From Chryseobacterium balustinum (GTDB lineage: Bacteria; Bacteroidota; Bacteroidia; Flavobacteriales; Weeksellaceae), in assembly GCF_900168205.1 (NCBI RefSeq), contig NZ_FUZE01000002.1, positions 352,154-416,153 of the forward strand: 64,000 nucleotides of DNA, given 5' to 3'. The notes beneath the pieces are model-generated. The model saw only the letters and a program-made list of their open reading frames with translations. It searched no databases and was not told the DNA's origin. Position 1 is the first letter of the stretch; each line of letters opens with the position of its first letter. The position numbers and the translations under genes are program-made. Of this stretch, positions 18,801 to 27,124 are shown piece after piece.

Positions 18801-20622
18801 TTTTGGCGTCGATTGCTTTCTGTAAATTGATGATGTTTTCAGAAATTTGCTGTGCTCTGTTTTGATAAGGCAATAAAGAATCTTCCTGAAGCAGGAAATT
18901 CACACAGGCATTTGAAAGTTCTTCTGAACGCTCTGAAAGTGATTTTTCCAAAGAATCAAGAATAGCAGCATCCACATATTTCAGATCTCGGGCTCCGATA
19001 ATTTCACCACGCAAAGCTCTGATCTGCGAAAGCATATCAATATATTCTGTCAGCTGAGAATAATTAATTCTTTTGGTATCGTCTAAAATTTTCTCGCAGG
19101 CTAGTTTGATTTTTTCAACCGCTTCGGAGGTGTTTTTTTTCTGCTCGACAACTTTTTCATATTCATTGATTGCCGAATGAGCAATATTCCTGATTTCTTT
19201 TAAAGGCTGATCGAGATTTTCAACCTCATCATCACTAAGGAAATAATAAGCATCCAAAATAGTAGTGGAAAGCTTGACAATATCGTCGTACAATCCGCTG
19301 TAAGAATCTTTTTTATTCAAAAGCGTGATCAATTCCTGACTTTCTGCCATGACTCTTACAATATCTTTATTCCCGATTTTGTAAAGAAGCGTATCTGATT
19401 TTTCGGTATTCGGTAATAATTCTTTTGAATATGGAGTCTGCCAAATCTGAGCTAAATGATGTTTTGTGGTTTCGAGAGTTTCTCTTAGATAAATTAATCT
19501 TCCATCATTTAAAATAGAAAAACCACTGCAACGAATCGGTGTCTCGATAGTTTGCGTAATGATATTGTATGAAATCAGCTGATAATTATTGGTTTTATCA
19601 TCATAAAAAACATACATAAAGTTTTCACCATTCGGTTCCGAAATCGTTTTCAGATAATGAAGCCTATTCTGATCCTGAGAAATCACCTTTAAACCTCCCG
19701 TCTGCAAAGCATAACCGTTCGAGAAAAGAACGCCCTGATTTTCCGGAAGCAAAACTGCCGAATATTTCAAAGTATCAACTCTTGAAACTATTTTTTCTTT
19801 ATGATTATAAATAAAATAACGCTCAGATTCCTGATAAGGTTTAATTTTAAATAAAACCAGATTATCAAGATCACAAAAATGAATTTCAGCATCGTCGAGG
19901 TTCTGATCTTTATGAATAACATCTTCAGAATAAATTCCTTTTCCGCTATCGGTATTGTCTTCAATTTTTATCGTGATGTCACCGCCAATCGACTCTACAA
20001 AAACTTTATCAGCCAAAGAAACGTGCGGAAATTTTCCACTTCGCTGCATATCTCTCGTTGCTTTCGTCCATGCGAAACCATGTTGTGGCGGATAAGTCAC
20101 CTCCGAAGCACTTCGAGAATCAATATAAACCAACTTATCTTCCTTAATTAGCCATTTAAAAGCTTTGATATCGGAAGTACTTTCAGATAACTGAAAAACC
20201 ATATACAGATAGTTTTCGGTAAAATGAAAGCGTGCAAAAAAAGTATTTCTGTAATATTTATAGAGATTTTTAAACTCGTCAATAAAAATTTCATCTCCAA
20301 TTAAAGAAGAGTCCTGCGGTTCAAAACGATCGTTATTAATTTTATATATTGAAAAAACATCAGTGATATTGATCTCCGTCTGTAAACCCAAATGCGCATT
20401 AGAACCAAAGACTAAAATATCTTTCAGTGAGAAAATATCTTTGGCCACGCAGTTGTGCTCCGTAGAAATTCTTTCGTTGGCAATGAGCGAAAAATCTACT
20501 CCACCGAAAATCTCCTTACGGTTTTCGTTCAGCTTCTTAAGCCTTTGAACGAGGTCGTTTTTCTGCTCATTCAAACGGTTCTGAATTATTTCGTATGTCC
20601 CTGAATTTAATTGTTCTGACAT
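15811..20622 (-). CDS. Giant AAA+ 'DNA repair ATPase' (DUF3686-type)
   Basis: 1603 residues. About 1-430 are beta-rich with repeating short strands, suggesting a propeller-like domain. About 430-850 are long coiled coils (LSKRKREISGKELSADFQAQ and similar), and 850-1230 a mixed middle region. A C-terminal AAA+ module near residue 1260 has Walker A SPPGYGKTT, Walker B VMLYLDDIQH and a sensor-1-like stretch VMAGNPYTES. Such proteins are annotated as ATPases involved in DNA repair, but the function is inferred. The flotillin/YqiJ pair directly upstream on the same strand is a recurring neighbour and suggests a membrane-linked remodelling complex. All motifs are intact. Confidence 0.85.
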   Translation of the reverse strand: MSEQLNSGTYEIIQNRLNEQKNDLVQRLKKLNENRKEIFGGVDFSLIANERISTEHNCVAKDIFSLKDILVFGSNAHLGLQTEINITDVFSIYKINNDRFEPQDSSLIGDEIFIDEFKNLYKYYRNTFFARFHFTENYLYMVFQLSESTSDIKAFKWLIKEDKLVYIDSRSASEVTYPPQHGFAWTKATRDMQRSGKFPHVSLADKVFVESIGGDITIKIEDNTDSGKGIYSEDVIHKDQNLDDAEIHFCDLDNLVLFKIKPYQESERYFIYNHKEKIVSRVDTLKYSAVLLPENQGVLFSNGYALQTGGLKVISQDQNRLHYLKTISEPNGENFMYVFYDDKTNNYQLISYNIITQTIETPIRCSGFSILNDGRLIYLRETLETTKHHLAQIWQTPYSKELLPNTEKSDTLLYKIGNKDIVRVMAESQELITLLNKKDSYSGLYDDIVKLSTTILDAYYFLSDDEVENLDQPLKEIRNIAHSAINEYEKVVEQKKNTSEAVEKIKLACEKILDDTKRINYSQLTEYIDMLSQIRALRGEIIGARDLKYVDAAILDSLEKSLSERSEELSNACVNFLLQEDSLLPYQNRAQQISENIINLQKAIDAKTIEEEINNLSGQLELLVDIVNNLKIEDTSQSTQIIENISVIFARLNQERLELSKRKREISGKELSADFQAQMTLFDQSVINFLELSQTPEKCDEYLTKLSIQLEEMETKFVDFDEFIEKIGEKREEVYSHFQNKRVQLTESRNKRTQSLYDSAQRILKSVQTKGESFDSENEINGYFATDLMVEKIRDISRQLMDFEDSAKAEEIQTLLKTSQQEAVRKLKDKKEIYADGDNVIALGDYKFAVNRQKLDLTLVLRNAQYYYHLTGTGFYEPLNFETILDYKEVWNQEYISENSNVKRFEYLAWNVFLNNKNINTEEQNRIAIQQFMTEHFGEGLVKGIHDEDALTIVSKLQQMHNELGLMQFTPKERALAQLFWYFLNEEKKEYYQKQFEAAALVSKSFTTDKGFQYLNDELSSEIKSFALANHLFAEVNCLNAAFYLRKENKSAFLVSEKAGLLYESFLKDLKEKGKDLEFIDQLDALKKYPAACFSIAESALNAFLFNSELNFEDDIKKETAVFFVTQHFDTKNILHIAYEAILKGLKSLEKDLDYSLNYYEFTARLTHFNGVVVPKYKQFQELKAKWVNDKKKALKIDTFKSQVLSSFVRNRLINDVYFPLIGANLAKQLGTVGNDKRTDRMGMLLLVSPPGYGKTTLMEYMADRMGLVFIKINGPSIGHDIVSTDPSEAKNAGAKQELEKLNLALEMGDNVMLYLDDIQHCNPEFLQKFISLADGQRKIEGIYNGESKTYDLRSKRFCLVMAGNPYTESGEKFKIPDMLANRSDTYNLGEISGNKTELFDLSLIENSLMSNDYLTRLTQFGMENLYHLYDSVQSNSPNVDLAGNFSSNEISDFRKVLENILKVRNIVLKVNKQYIASAAMSDDYRNEPSFKLQGSYRNMNKLITQIQPILKEEEVLQIVLNHYQNESQTLTTGAEANMLKLKELMNILSEDENSRWQEIKKTFVKNKSIKGLGENDRMMQVIALLAQFSEGLDGIKDVLNKN

Positions 20623-20689
20623 ATTTTAGATATTAGATGTTAGATGCTAGATTTTAGACTAGCATCGTAATGTTAAAAACATTTATTTT

Positions 20690-20817
20690 TTTAATCATTA
20701 AGAATTATTAAGTAATTAAGAGTCATTAAGTTTAGCTTCGCTTTAAGGTTCACGCTTATAAAAATCTAGTGATTTTCTTAACTGAACTTAACACCTTAAT
20801 AATTCTTAATGATTAAA
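20690..20817. repeat. Perfect 23-bp inverted repeat between flotillin and AAA+ genes
   Basis: Arms 20690-20712 and 20795-20817 are perfect reverse complements (AT-rich, containing ATTAAGAATTATTAAG) around 82 bases. Transcribed, it would form a 23-bp hairpin in the flotillin-to-ATPase message. It could be an RNase III-type processing site, a decayed mini-transposon, or the end of a dispersed element. The rest of the 337-base gap holds short TTAGAT-type repeats only. Confidence 0.85.
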
Positions 20818-20959
20818 TTTTTAAAATTCATATTGGAAAAAACTCTCAAAACATCATTGAAAATCACACAATGAGAGTTTTTAATTAATTTTATAGATAG
20901 GATTTTATCCTATCCTTTGTTAAATCGTCCCTTTGGGACTCTATCAGAAATTCATTTAG

Positions 20960-22969
20960 TTATCTGATTGGTTTTTGGTCGATGCCAAGATTTTTAGCCA
21001 TATCCATTGCTCTTTCTAGAAGACCTCTTTCCTGCTGATTGGCGATACCGTTGAGTTTAAAAATCAGACTTGCAATACTCATATTTTTGATATCTTCTGA
21101 GGATACATTGTATTTTTCAACCATTCCCATTACTTTGCCAATGATGTTTTCACCATCACCCAGTAAATTTTCTTTTACCAAAGTAGCGTTTTCACTATGG
21201 CTAATGAATTTATCTAAACCTTTTCCTGCAGAAACCTGACGAATCACATTATCAAAGAACGTATTATCTCCACCCACGATGTCAATTTTTGCAGACTTGA
21301 ATGCTTCCGCAAGAACGCCAGCCTGAGCTTGAGCAATATCTTTCTGAATTGAGATTTGCGCCAACTCCACTTCTTTTTCTTTTGCTAAAGTCAATCGGAA
21401 TTCTTCATGCTCTTTTCCTGCATCGTTTAATTTTTTCATTGCTTCGGCTTTTTCGGTAATTCCGGCTGCTTCTGCAAATGCTTTTTCTTTAATAACTTCA
21501 GCCTGTGCAATACCTTCTTTTCTCTCTGCTTCCGCTTTTTTCTCAATAACAATCGATTCTACGATTCCCTGTCTTTCGGCTGCATCAGCTTTTGCATGAA
21601 GAACCTGAGCTTCAGATAAACCAACTGTTGCTTCTTCCTTCGCTTTTGCATCAGCAATAATTTTACGAGCTTCTGCTTCTTTTTCTGCTCCGTCACGTTT
21701 TGCCTGAGCTTCGATGACGTATTTTTGAGCATCTTTTTCTGCAGATAACCTTCTTGATTCTGCTGCTCTGGTTTCCTGGATTAATTTCTTTTCAGCTTCC
21801 TGAGTCGCCAAAGTGATTTCCACCTGTTTCGTTCTGTCTGCTGTTTTGAAAGCTTCCAGATCTTTAATTCCCTGCTGTTCTTCTACAACCGTTTTTTCCA
21901 TCGTCAAACGCTCGCGGATCGCATCCTGAATATTTTTCTTCTCCAATTCGATTGCTTTTTCCTTTTCGATCTGAGCCAAAGAAACAATTCTTTCTCTTTC
22001 CGTTGCTTCCAACATTTGGTCTTTCTGTACTCTTTCAGTTTCCACCAAATCGGCACGTTCTTTATTTTTCGCAGCTATAACAACCTGCCTTTGTTTATTT
22101 TCCTCGGCGATTTGAAGTTTTTCTTCGGTTGCAATTCGAACAGTTTCATATTTTAAACGTTCTTCTTCAGTTACTTTTAAAATCTCAGCATTTTCTCGGG
22201 ATTTAATATTAGCAACTTCTCTTTTTTGAGATTCTTCTTTTTCAGCCAATTGTTTTTCCAGCTCTAAAATAGCTTCACGAGCCTCCACATTTTGTTTCGT
22301 AATAATTTTTTCTTCATCTCTACGAACCTGATTGGCTTTAATATTTTGATTAGCCGTTAATTCAGTAATTTTTTTAATCCCTTCTGAATCTAAAATATTG
22401 TCTTTATCTAAATTCTCTATTTTTGTCTGCTCTAAATAATCAATCGCACAGTCATCTAAAACATAACCATTCAAATCTGTTCCGATAATATCTAAAATTT
22501 CCTGACGGAATTCACTTCTTGCCTCATACAATTCAATGAATTCAAACTTTTTACCTACGGTTTTCAAGGCTTCAGAAAATTTAGCTTCAAATAATTCTCT
22601 CAACGTGTTGATATCAGAAGCTCTCTGACAACCAATCGTCTGTCCCACATTCACAATATCATCCGCCGATTTATTAACTCTGATAAAGAAAGCCACCTGA
22701 ATATCGGCTCTCATATTATCTTTACAAATTAATCCTGCTCTTCCTTCTCGGGCAATTTCCAGTTTTTTCACGGAAATATCCATCGATTCCATTCTGTGAA
22801 TAACCGGAATTACAATCCCTGCATTGAAGAAAACTTTCGTTCCTCCATAACCGGTTCTTAAAATAACGATTCCCTGAACGGTTTTTTTATACATTGATAA
22901 AATCCAGAAAATCAATCCGAGCGATGCTACCACAACGACAACAATCCCAACAATCAAAGGTGTATTCAT
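20960..22969 (-). CDS. yqiK: Flotillin-like SPFH/band-7 membrane protein (YqiK type)
   Basis: 669 residues. One N-terminal membrane helix (about 5-27), an SPFH/band-7 domain (about 35-200, including VFFNAGIVIPVIHRMESMDI and NVGQTIGCQ), then about 300 residues of Glu/Ala/Lys-rich coiled coil with the EA-repeats of flotillins. The C-terminal 100 residues (FFDNVIRQVSAGKGLDKFI) are the flotillin oligomerisation tail. It organises membrane microdomains in model systems. It lies 223 bases downstream of the YqiJ-like gene and upstream of the AAA+ ATPase, all on one strand. Confidence 0.93.
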   Translation of the reverse strand: MNTPLIVGIVVVVVASLGLIFWILSMYKKTVQGIVILRTGYGGTKVFFNAGIVIPVIHRMESMDISVKKLEIAREGRAGLICKDNMRADIQVAFFIRVNKSADDIVNVGQTIGCQRASDINTLRELFEAKFSEALKTVGKKFEFIELYEARSEFRQEILDIIGTDLNGYVLDDCAIDYLEQTKIENLDKDNILDSEGIKKITELTANQNIKANQVRRDEEKIITKQNVEAREAILELEKQLAEKEESQKREVANIKSRENAEILKVTEEERLKYETVRIATEEKLQIAEENKQRQVVIAAKNKERADLVETERVQKDQMLEATERERIVSLAQIEKEKAIELEKKNIQDAIRERLTMEKTVVEEQQGIKDLEAFKTADRTKQVEITLATQEAEKKLIQETRAAESRRLSAEKDAQKYVIEAQAKRDGAEKEAEARKIIADAKAKEEATVGLSEAQVLHAKADAAERQGIVESIVIEKKAEAERKEGIAQAEVIKEKAFAEAAGITEKAEAMKKLNDAGKEHEEFRLTLAKEKEVELAQISIQKDIAQAQAGVLAEAFKSAKIDIVGGDNTFFDNVIRQVSAGKGLDKFISHSENATLVKENLLGDGENIIGKVMGMVEKYNVSSEDIKNMSIASLIFKLNGIANQQERGLLERAMDMAKNLGIDQKPIR

Positions 22970-23192
22970 ATTTTTATAGTTTATTTATTTTAATGTGTTT
23001 TTAATTTATTTAAATCATCAAAATCATTTCCCTATCCCTAAAGAGAGTAATTTCAGATTCTTAAGAAACTTCGCATCCTTTAGGGACGGATAAACAAAAT
23101 TTCATCATGAGTTAATACTTTTAATTTTTAAAGAAAACAGTCTAAAATTTTAATAAAAAGTATCATAAAAAAAGCGATCATTATTTCATTGT

Positions 23193-23840
23193 TTAAAATC
23201 TTATTTCTTCTGCTACGTAATAAATTCTTTTCTCCCGATCTTCATCCACAATATATACAACCGTTCCGTGATTAATCACCTCTCCATCTTTACTTCTCAC
23301 CATTAAAATCATGGGGTCATTTCCTATAAAAACTTCAAGCATTCCGGTTTTAGCTCCGTGAATTGTTGATTTCATTCTTCCTTGTCTGCCAAGAAAATCG
23401 TGAGAAACTTCACCTTTATGATTAATTTCTCTGAAGAAAGGATTCAACGGTTTTAAAATTAATTTAGTCAACAACATGCTTACTAAAAATATAGGAATCA
23501 CAAGTAAAGCAGAAACCCACAATCCTAAAGATAAAAATGCTTCGATATAAAATGAACCCAACCATGTTAACAAAAGTGACAATGTGAGAAAATAGGTAAT
23601 CGGCACAATATCAAGATTCAGAAACTTCAAAAATTGAAGCCAGCCAGAAGCATCATCCGGAATATGAATATGCCCATCCGGACTGTCTATATCTGCATCA
23701 AGATCTGCATCAATCCCAACATCAATATCCAAACCTGTGATGATGGTAAAAAGCCAATAAATCACAGACAAAATCAGCAGCACGCTCAAAACCGTATTGA
23801 CCGGCGAAAAAGCTGTAGTTAAAAATTCATGATAGGTCAT
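23193..23840 (-). CDS. yqiJ: YqiJ-type membrane protein with OB-fold domain
   Basis: 215 residues from ATG 23840; the frame opens at TTG 23864 but the ATG (MTYHEFLTTAF) fits better. Three or four membrane helices occupy about 12-140, interrupted by an unusually acidic Asp-rich loop (DIDVGIDADLDADIDSPDG, near 38-56). The C-terminal 70 residues form an NfeD-like OB-fold (LGRQGRMKS, EVFIGNDPMILMVRS). In enterobacteria yqiJ precedes yqiK, as here, supporting a flotillin-partner role at the membrane. Confidence 0.85.
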   Translation of the reverse strand: MTYHEFLTTAFSPVNTVLSVLLILSVIYWLFTIITGLDIDVGIDADLDADIDSPDGHIHIPDDASGWLQFLKFLNLDIVPITYFLTLSLLLTWLGSFYIEAFLSLGLWVSALLVIPIFLVSMLLTKLILKPLNPFFREINHKGEVSHDFLGRQGRMKSTIHGAKTGMLEVFIGNDPMILMVRSKDGEVINHGTVVYIVDEDREKRIYYVAEEIRF

Positions 23841-24013
23841 ATGCGTTTTTTTAAAATTAATCAATTCACAACAAATACCAATTTAAATAAAACATTTAAA
23901 GCATTACAATCTAAAAACTTCACTTATTTACTTAATTTTGACTGATTGCACACAAATATAATAAAATTTAATCAAATTGCAAATATTATTAGCAAATTAA
24001 TTAAATTTAATAT

Positions 24014-24021
24014 TACATTTG
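24014..24021 (+). promoter_or_regulatory. -7 promoter box of the XRE regulator
   Basis: TACATTTG matches TAnnTTTG and lies 18 bases before the ATG at 24040. The TTG sometimes called as the start overlaps this box. Confidence 0.6.
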
Positions 24022-24039
24022 CAAAAAAGATTAGAACAC

Positions 24040-24651
24040 ATGAGTTTTTTCGGAGCTAATATTAAAACAATAAGACAGGCAAAAGGTTTAAGTCAACAAG
24101 CGTTCGCAGATTTATTTGATTTAACCAGAGGCGTTATAGGCGCTTATGAAGAAGGAAGATCCGAACCTAAAATATCCACCCTACTCACTGTTGTACATTA
24201 CTTTAATCTGGATTTAGACAAATTCTTAACGGTTCCTTTAACTATCGATGATTTAAATAAACCGGAAAATTTCGAAAAATTCCAATTATCTTTCAATTCA
24301 GATTTACCTTATGAAGAAAATAACATTGATAATAATATTAAATATAACTCACTGCAAAAAGCGTTAGCAAATATTGATTTAATCTATGAATTTACAGAAA
24401 GTACATTGCTTTTATCAAATTACAACCTAGGAGACTTCTTGTTTTTAATAAAATCTAATATCTTAAAGCAAAACCCTGAAACGCTATTATTTTTGGAAGA
24501 AGGAAGTTTGAAATACCTTTCTTCGATTGCAAAAGAAGATTATTCTAAAAAAGAAGTGTATAAAATTTCCGGCTATCTTTCTTTTGAGCAAAAAAATATC
24601 CTCTCCAGTATTTTGGAAAGGATTGAGATTTTGGAAAAAAGAGGGAAATAA
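24040..24651 (+). CDS. XRE-family transcriptional regulator
   Basis: 203 residues. An N-terminal Cro/C1 helix-turn-helix (about 5-60): IKTIRQAKGLSQQAFADLF then VIGAYEEGRSEPKISTL. The C-terminal 120 residues are helical with no fold I know. It is divergent from the YqiJ/flotillin operon and could regulate it. The promoter box sits directly upstream and the region between the divergent genes is short (about 200 bases), so shared control is plausible. DNA target not visible. Confidence 0.88.
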   Translation: MSFFGANIKTIRQAKGLSQQAFADLFDLTRGVIGAYEEGRSEPKISTLLTVVHYFNLDLDKFLTVPLTIDDLNKPENFEKFQLSFNSDLPYEENNIDNNIKYNSLQKALANIDLIYEFTESTLLLSNYNLGDFLFLIKSNILKQNPETLLFLEEGSLKYLSSIAKEDYSKKEVYKISGYLSFEQKNILSSILERIEILEKRGK

Positions 24652-24670
24652 AATCTAATATTCTTTTATT

Positions 24671-24862
24671 TTATTTCTGACCTCGATGCCTGAGACTTCT
24701 GATTAAAAAGAAAACAGAAAATAGAAAAGTGCAGAGATAGACAATACTCAATGCCGTCTTGTCGACCGTCAGGGTTCTAAAATCAATTTGCTTCCATAAT
24801 GCACCTCCTACAATAATGGCGATGATAGCGAAGAAAAACGTTCCTCCTTTTTTATTTTCCAT
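24671..24862 (-). CDS. Small two-helix membrane protein
   Basis: 63 residues from ATG 24862 (MENKKGGTFFF); the longer frame uses a TTG at 24892. Two predicted membrane helices (FFFAIIAIIVGGALW and ALSIVYLCTFLFSVFFLI) are joined by a short charged loop (RTLTVDK), and the C-terminus is positive (RSLRHRGQK). Function unknown. It lies 47 bases downstream of the alpha/beta hydrolase gene, on the same strand, and may be co-transcribed. Confidence 0.6.
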   Translation of the reverse strand: MENKKGGTFFFAIIAIIVGGALWKQIDFRTLTVDKTALSIVYLCTFLFSVFFLIRSLRHRGQK

Positions 24863-24909
24863 AGTTGTTATTTTTTTAGTTTTAATTAGCAATCTTGCGA
24901 GAACAACTT

Positions 24910-26202
24910 TTATATTTTTTCAAAAAAATCCAAAACAGCTTTATTAAATTTCTCAGGCATATTTTGGGGAGCTTCATGATCTCCACCTTTAAAAATAAGC
25001 ATTTTACCATTCGGAATTTTATCTGCAATAAGTTTGGTGTGTTTTTCTGGCATCACATCATGTTCTCCCGCCATCACTAAAGTCGGCGCTTGTATTTTTT
25101 TCAATTCGTCTGGATTGATATTGGGCTCGGTAAGAAGAAGTATTTTTAGACGGTAATCCATATTGTTTTCTGCGACACCTTTTGCTTTCATTTCTTTCAC
25201 CTGTTGATTGAGAATTTTATTGATTTTAGGATCTACAGAAGTTTTGTTATTGTACAAAACCGTTCCCATAATTGCCATTTTCTTGACTTTATCAGGATGT
25301 TCCATTCCTAAAATGACCGCAATGTTTCCACCGTCGCTCCAGCCTAAGACGTTTACATTTTTAAGATTCATTTGATCTAAAAAAACATTCACATCATCCG
25401 CCATTAATTCATAAGTTAGCTTTGTATCGTTTGAAGTTGAATTTCCCTGACCGCGACTGTCTAAACCAATTACCTGATATTTTTTGCTTAAAACTTCGAG
25501 CTGATTATTAAAACTTGCCATCGAACTATTGTTTCCGTGAATTAACAAAAGCGGTTCGCCTTGTCCGTAGACTTCATAGTATAATTTCACACCATTTACA
25601 TCCATCAACTTTCCGATTTCTTTATTATTTCCGAAACCAGATGTAACGACAGCAGCTGAATTATCAATAAACAAAGACTGCTTCCCTGATAAAGGTTTAG
25701 CATCTGAAATTGACATTGTAGAACCGTCATCTTTAGCATAAGACTGCCAAGGCATCAAAGATGCATCTTCAAAACCACCGTTTTTTAAAGGAACTTCTAT
25801 CTTATTTTTGCCTTCCAAAATGAACAATTTAAAATCATCAAGGTAATAACTTCCTTTACCCGCAACAGAAATTCCTACAGCGATTCCTTTTGCGTTTTTA
25901 ATAATTTTTCCCCTAAGCTCATATGGACTCCATTCTCCTTTTTTATAATAAATCTGTGCATCATCGCTATGAATCATGCCTTTCATTCCTGTTCCTTTTC
26001 CGTCCAGAAACAAAGCACTTAATACCATCCATGAATTATTACTTATATCACTGTTGTAAAATATTTTTCCTTCAAGAATAAAATTCTTACCCTGATATTT
26101 TTCAATATTGACTACCTGAACAACCTGATAAAGCTGGCCTGATATTTTAGAAAAAATAATAAAAAAGAGAAATAGAAAAAGTTTCAAAGTTAATCTTATC
26201 AT
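24910..26202 (-). CDS. Secreted alpha/beta hydrolase with N-terminal CBM-like domain
   Basis: 430 residues. The signal peptide ends near ISGQ. Residues about 30-185 resemble a carbohydrate-binding-type beta sandwich (NFILEGKIFYN, GSYYLDDFKLFILEG, NGGFED, GKQSLFIDNS). Residues 195-430 are an alpha/beta hydrolase: oxyanion loop LLIHGNNSS, nucleophile elbow GWSDGG, acid in VMAGEHDVMP and catalytic His in GGDHEAPQ. All triad residues are present. The substrate is unknown; an esterase or lactonase role is likely. It is periplasmic or exported, lacking a T9SS tail. Confidence 0.88.
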   Translation of the reverse strand: MIRLTLKLFLFLFFIIFSKISGQLYQVVQVVNIEKYQGKNFILEGKIFYNSDISNNSWMVLSALFLDGKGTGMKGMIHSDDAQIYYKKGEWSPYELRGKIIKNAKGIAVGISVAGKGSYYLDDFKLFILEGKNKIEVPLKNGGFEDASLMPWQSYAKDDGSTMSISDAKPLSGKQSLFIDNSAAVVTSGFGNNKEIGKLMDVNGVKLYYEVYGQGEPLLLIHGNNSSMASFNNQLEVLSKKYQVIGLDSRGQGNSTSNDTKLTYELMADDVNVFLDQMNLKNVNVLGWSDGGNIAVILGMEHPDKVKKMAIMGTVLYNNKTSVDPKINKILNQQVKEMKAKGVAENNMDYRLKILLLTEPNINPDELKKIQAPTLVMAGEHDVMPEKHTKLIADKIPNGKMLIFKGGDHEAPQNMPEKFNKAVLDFFEKI

Positions 26203-26386
26203 GGTGATGTAATTTTAGTTATTAAATGATATACAGAAGACAATAAATGTTTCAATTTGGTTACAGCCTTTTTATAAAAAACTTATATTACATTTCTTTA
26301 AACGGCTTATAACAAAGATATAAACCTTCTAATTTTATTTCACAAAATAAAGATAAAAATACAAAATATTATTTTCCAAATAAAAA

Positions 26387-26412
26387 AATCCTTCCCGAAT
26401 TTGGAAAGGATT
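26387..26412 (-). terminator. Intrinsic terminator closing the Y RNA array
   Basis: On the minus strand AATCCTTTCC pairs with GGGAAGGATT, followed by TTTTT. It begins 18 bases after the last Y RNA-like unit and defines the 3' end of the array. Confidence 0.85.
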
Positions 26413-26430
26413 TGAATGATTCATTAAAAT

Positions 26431-26568
26431 AATAAAAGGTAAAAATCAAGAAAAGAATGCGGGGCATGTCAAGCCGGAGTCGAACCGGATAGCCTTGCCG
26501 GAGTTACCAACTTCGCTATTCCTCCCCATGAGTGAGACGAAGTATCTTTTCTCTACGACACTTTTATT
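26431..26568 (-). ncRNA. Y RNA-like unit VII (D arm before T arm)
   Basis: The ends pair AATAAAAG with CTTTTATT. The internal loop has TGTCGTAG opposite TGATTTTTAC. The inner helix is AGAAAAGA with TCTTTTCT. The tRNA-like part here is in normal tRNA order: a GGGG/CCCC stem, a D-arm-like part with AGTTGGTAA, then a T arm CCGG-TTCGACT-CCGG. There is no anticodon arm. In this unit the acceptor-like stem, not the anticodon stem, joins the Ro-binding stem, unlike units I, III and VI. It is the last unit before the terminator. Confidence 0.7.
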
Positions 26569-26573
26569 TTTTT

Positions 26574-26723
26574 AAACAAGGCAACAGTCAAAAAGTGTGT
26601 CGTGCTCTAACCAACTGAGCTACTCTCCCAATAGAAATTGTGTTTTATTGGTGGAAGAGACGGGACTCGAACCCGCGTCCCCGTCGTGATAATCGAAGTA
26701 ACACTATTCTACGGCACTTGTTT
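26574..26723 (-). ncRNA. Y RNA-like unit VI (full YrlA topology)
   Basis: Ends pair AAACAAG with CTTGTTT. Conserved TGCCGTAG faces TTGCC. Inner pairing is AGTGT with ACACT. The tRNA mimic runs T arm (GCGGG-TTCGAGT-CCCGT), acceptor 3' strand CTCTTCC, a 23-base closing loop, acceptor 5' strand GGGAGAG, then D arm GCTC-AGTTGGTTA-GAGC. The acceptor pairs over 7 bp with one G-T. ACCA follows the acceptor, but CCAAT also pairs with ATTGG in the loop, so an encoded CCA end is probably coincidence. Confidence 0.82.
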
Positions 26724-26739
26724 TTATTTTTCAAATTAA

Positions 26740-26847
26740 AAAGAGGCGAAAGGCGAGAAAACCACGAATAAGTCTTAACACTTATTTTCTGGATTTGAAC
26801 CAATATCATAAGATTTACCGAAGTAAGTTTTCTTTACGGCACTCTTT
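26740..26847 (-). ncRNA. Y RNA-like unit V (T arm and acceptor hairpin, no D arm)
   Basis: Ends pair AAAGAG with CTCTTT. Conserved TGCCGTAA faces CGCC. The inner helix is AGAAAAC with GTTTTCT (7 bp). The T arm is TTGG-TTCAAAT-CCAG. The acceptor is a perfect 7-bp hairpin, AATAAGT/ACTTATT, closed by GTTAAG. No D arm is present. Confidence 0.75.
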
Positions 26848-26863
26848 ATTTAAACTGAATTTA

Positions 26864-26963
26864 AAAGAGGTAACTCATTGAAACACTTCCCAATCTTTTT
26901 CAAGATCGTTTGGACTCGAACCAAAATTACACCAAGAAGTAAGTCTTTTCTACGACACTCTTT
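26864..26963 (-). ncRNA. Y RNA-like unit IV (T arm and acceptor hairpin, no D arm)
   Basis: Ends pair AAAGAG with CTCTTT. Conserved TGTCGTAG faces TTACC. Inner pairing is ACTTC with GAAGT. The T arm is TTTGG-TTCGAGT-CCAAA. The acceptor is CGATCTT/AAGATTG closed by a GAAA loop. The D arm is missing, so this is a compact half-mimic like unit V. Confidence 0.75.
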
Positions 26964-26969
26964 ATTTTT

Positions 26970-27112
26970 AAATCAAGGTAAAAATTAAGAATCTTTCAGT
27001 GCTTTTGCTCTACCGACTGAGCTACTCTTCCGTTTTTAAGGAAAAGGCAGGATTCGAACCCGCGACCCAAAGATTAAATATCTAAGTATGATTCTAAAAC
27101 GACACTTGATTT
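26970..27112 (-). ncRNA. Y RNA-like unit III (full YrlA topology)
   Basis: Ends pair AAATCAAG with CTTGATTT (8 bp, perfect). Conserved TGTCGTTT faces TTTTTACC. The inner helix is AGAATC with GATTCT. The T arm is GCGGG-TTCGAAT-CCTGC. The acceptor CTTTTCC pairs with GGAAGAG over 7 bp across the closing loop TTAAAAAC. The D arm is GCTC-AGTCGGTA-GAGC. Best-formed member of the array, with T arm first and D arm second. Confidence 0.85.
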
Positions 27113-27124
27113 TTTTATATTTTT

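Noticed and set aside
26574..26723. Encoded CCA end after the acceptor of unit VI
   Set aside because: CCAAT pairs with ATTGG in the closing loop, no other unit has CCA, and a Y RNA has no free 3' acceptor end.
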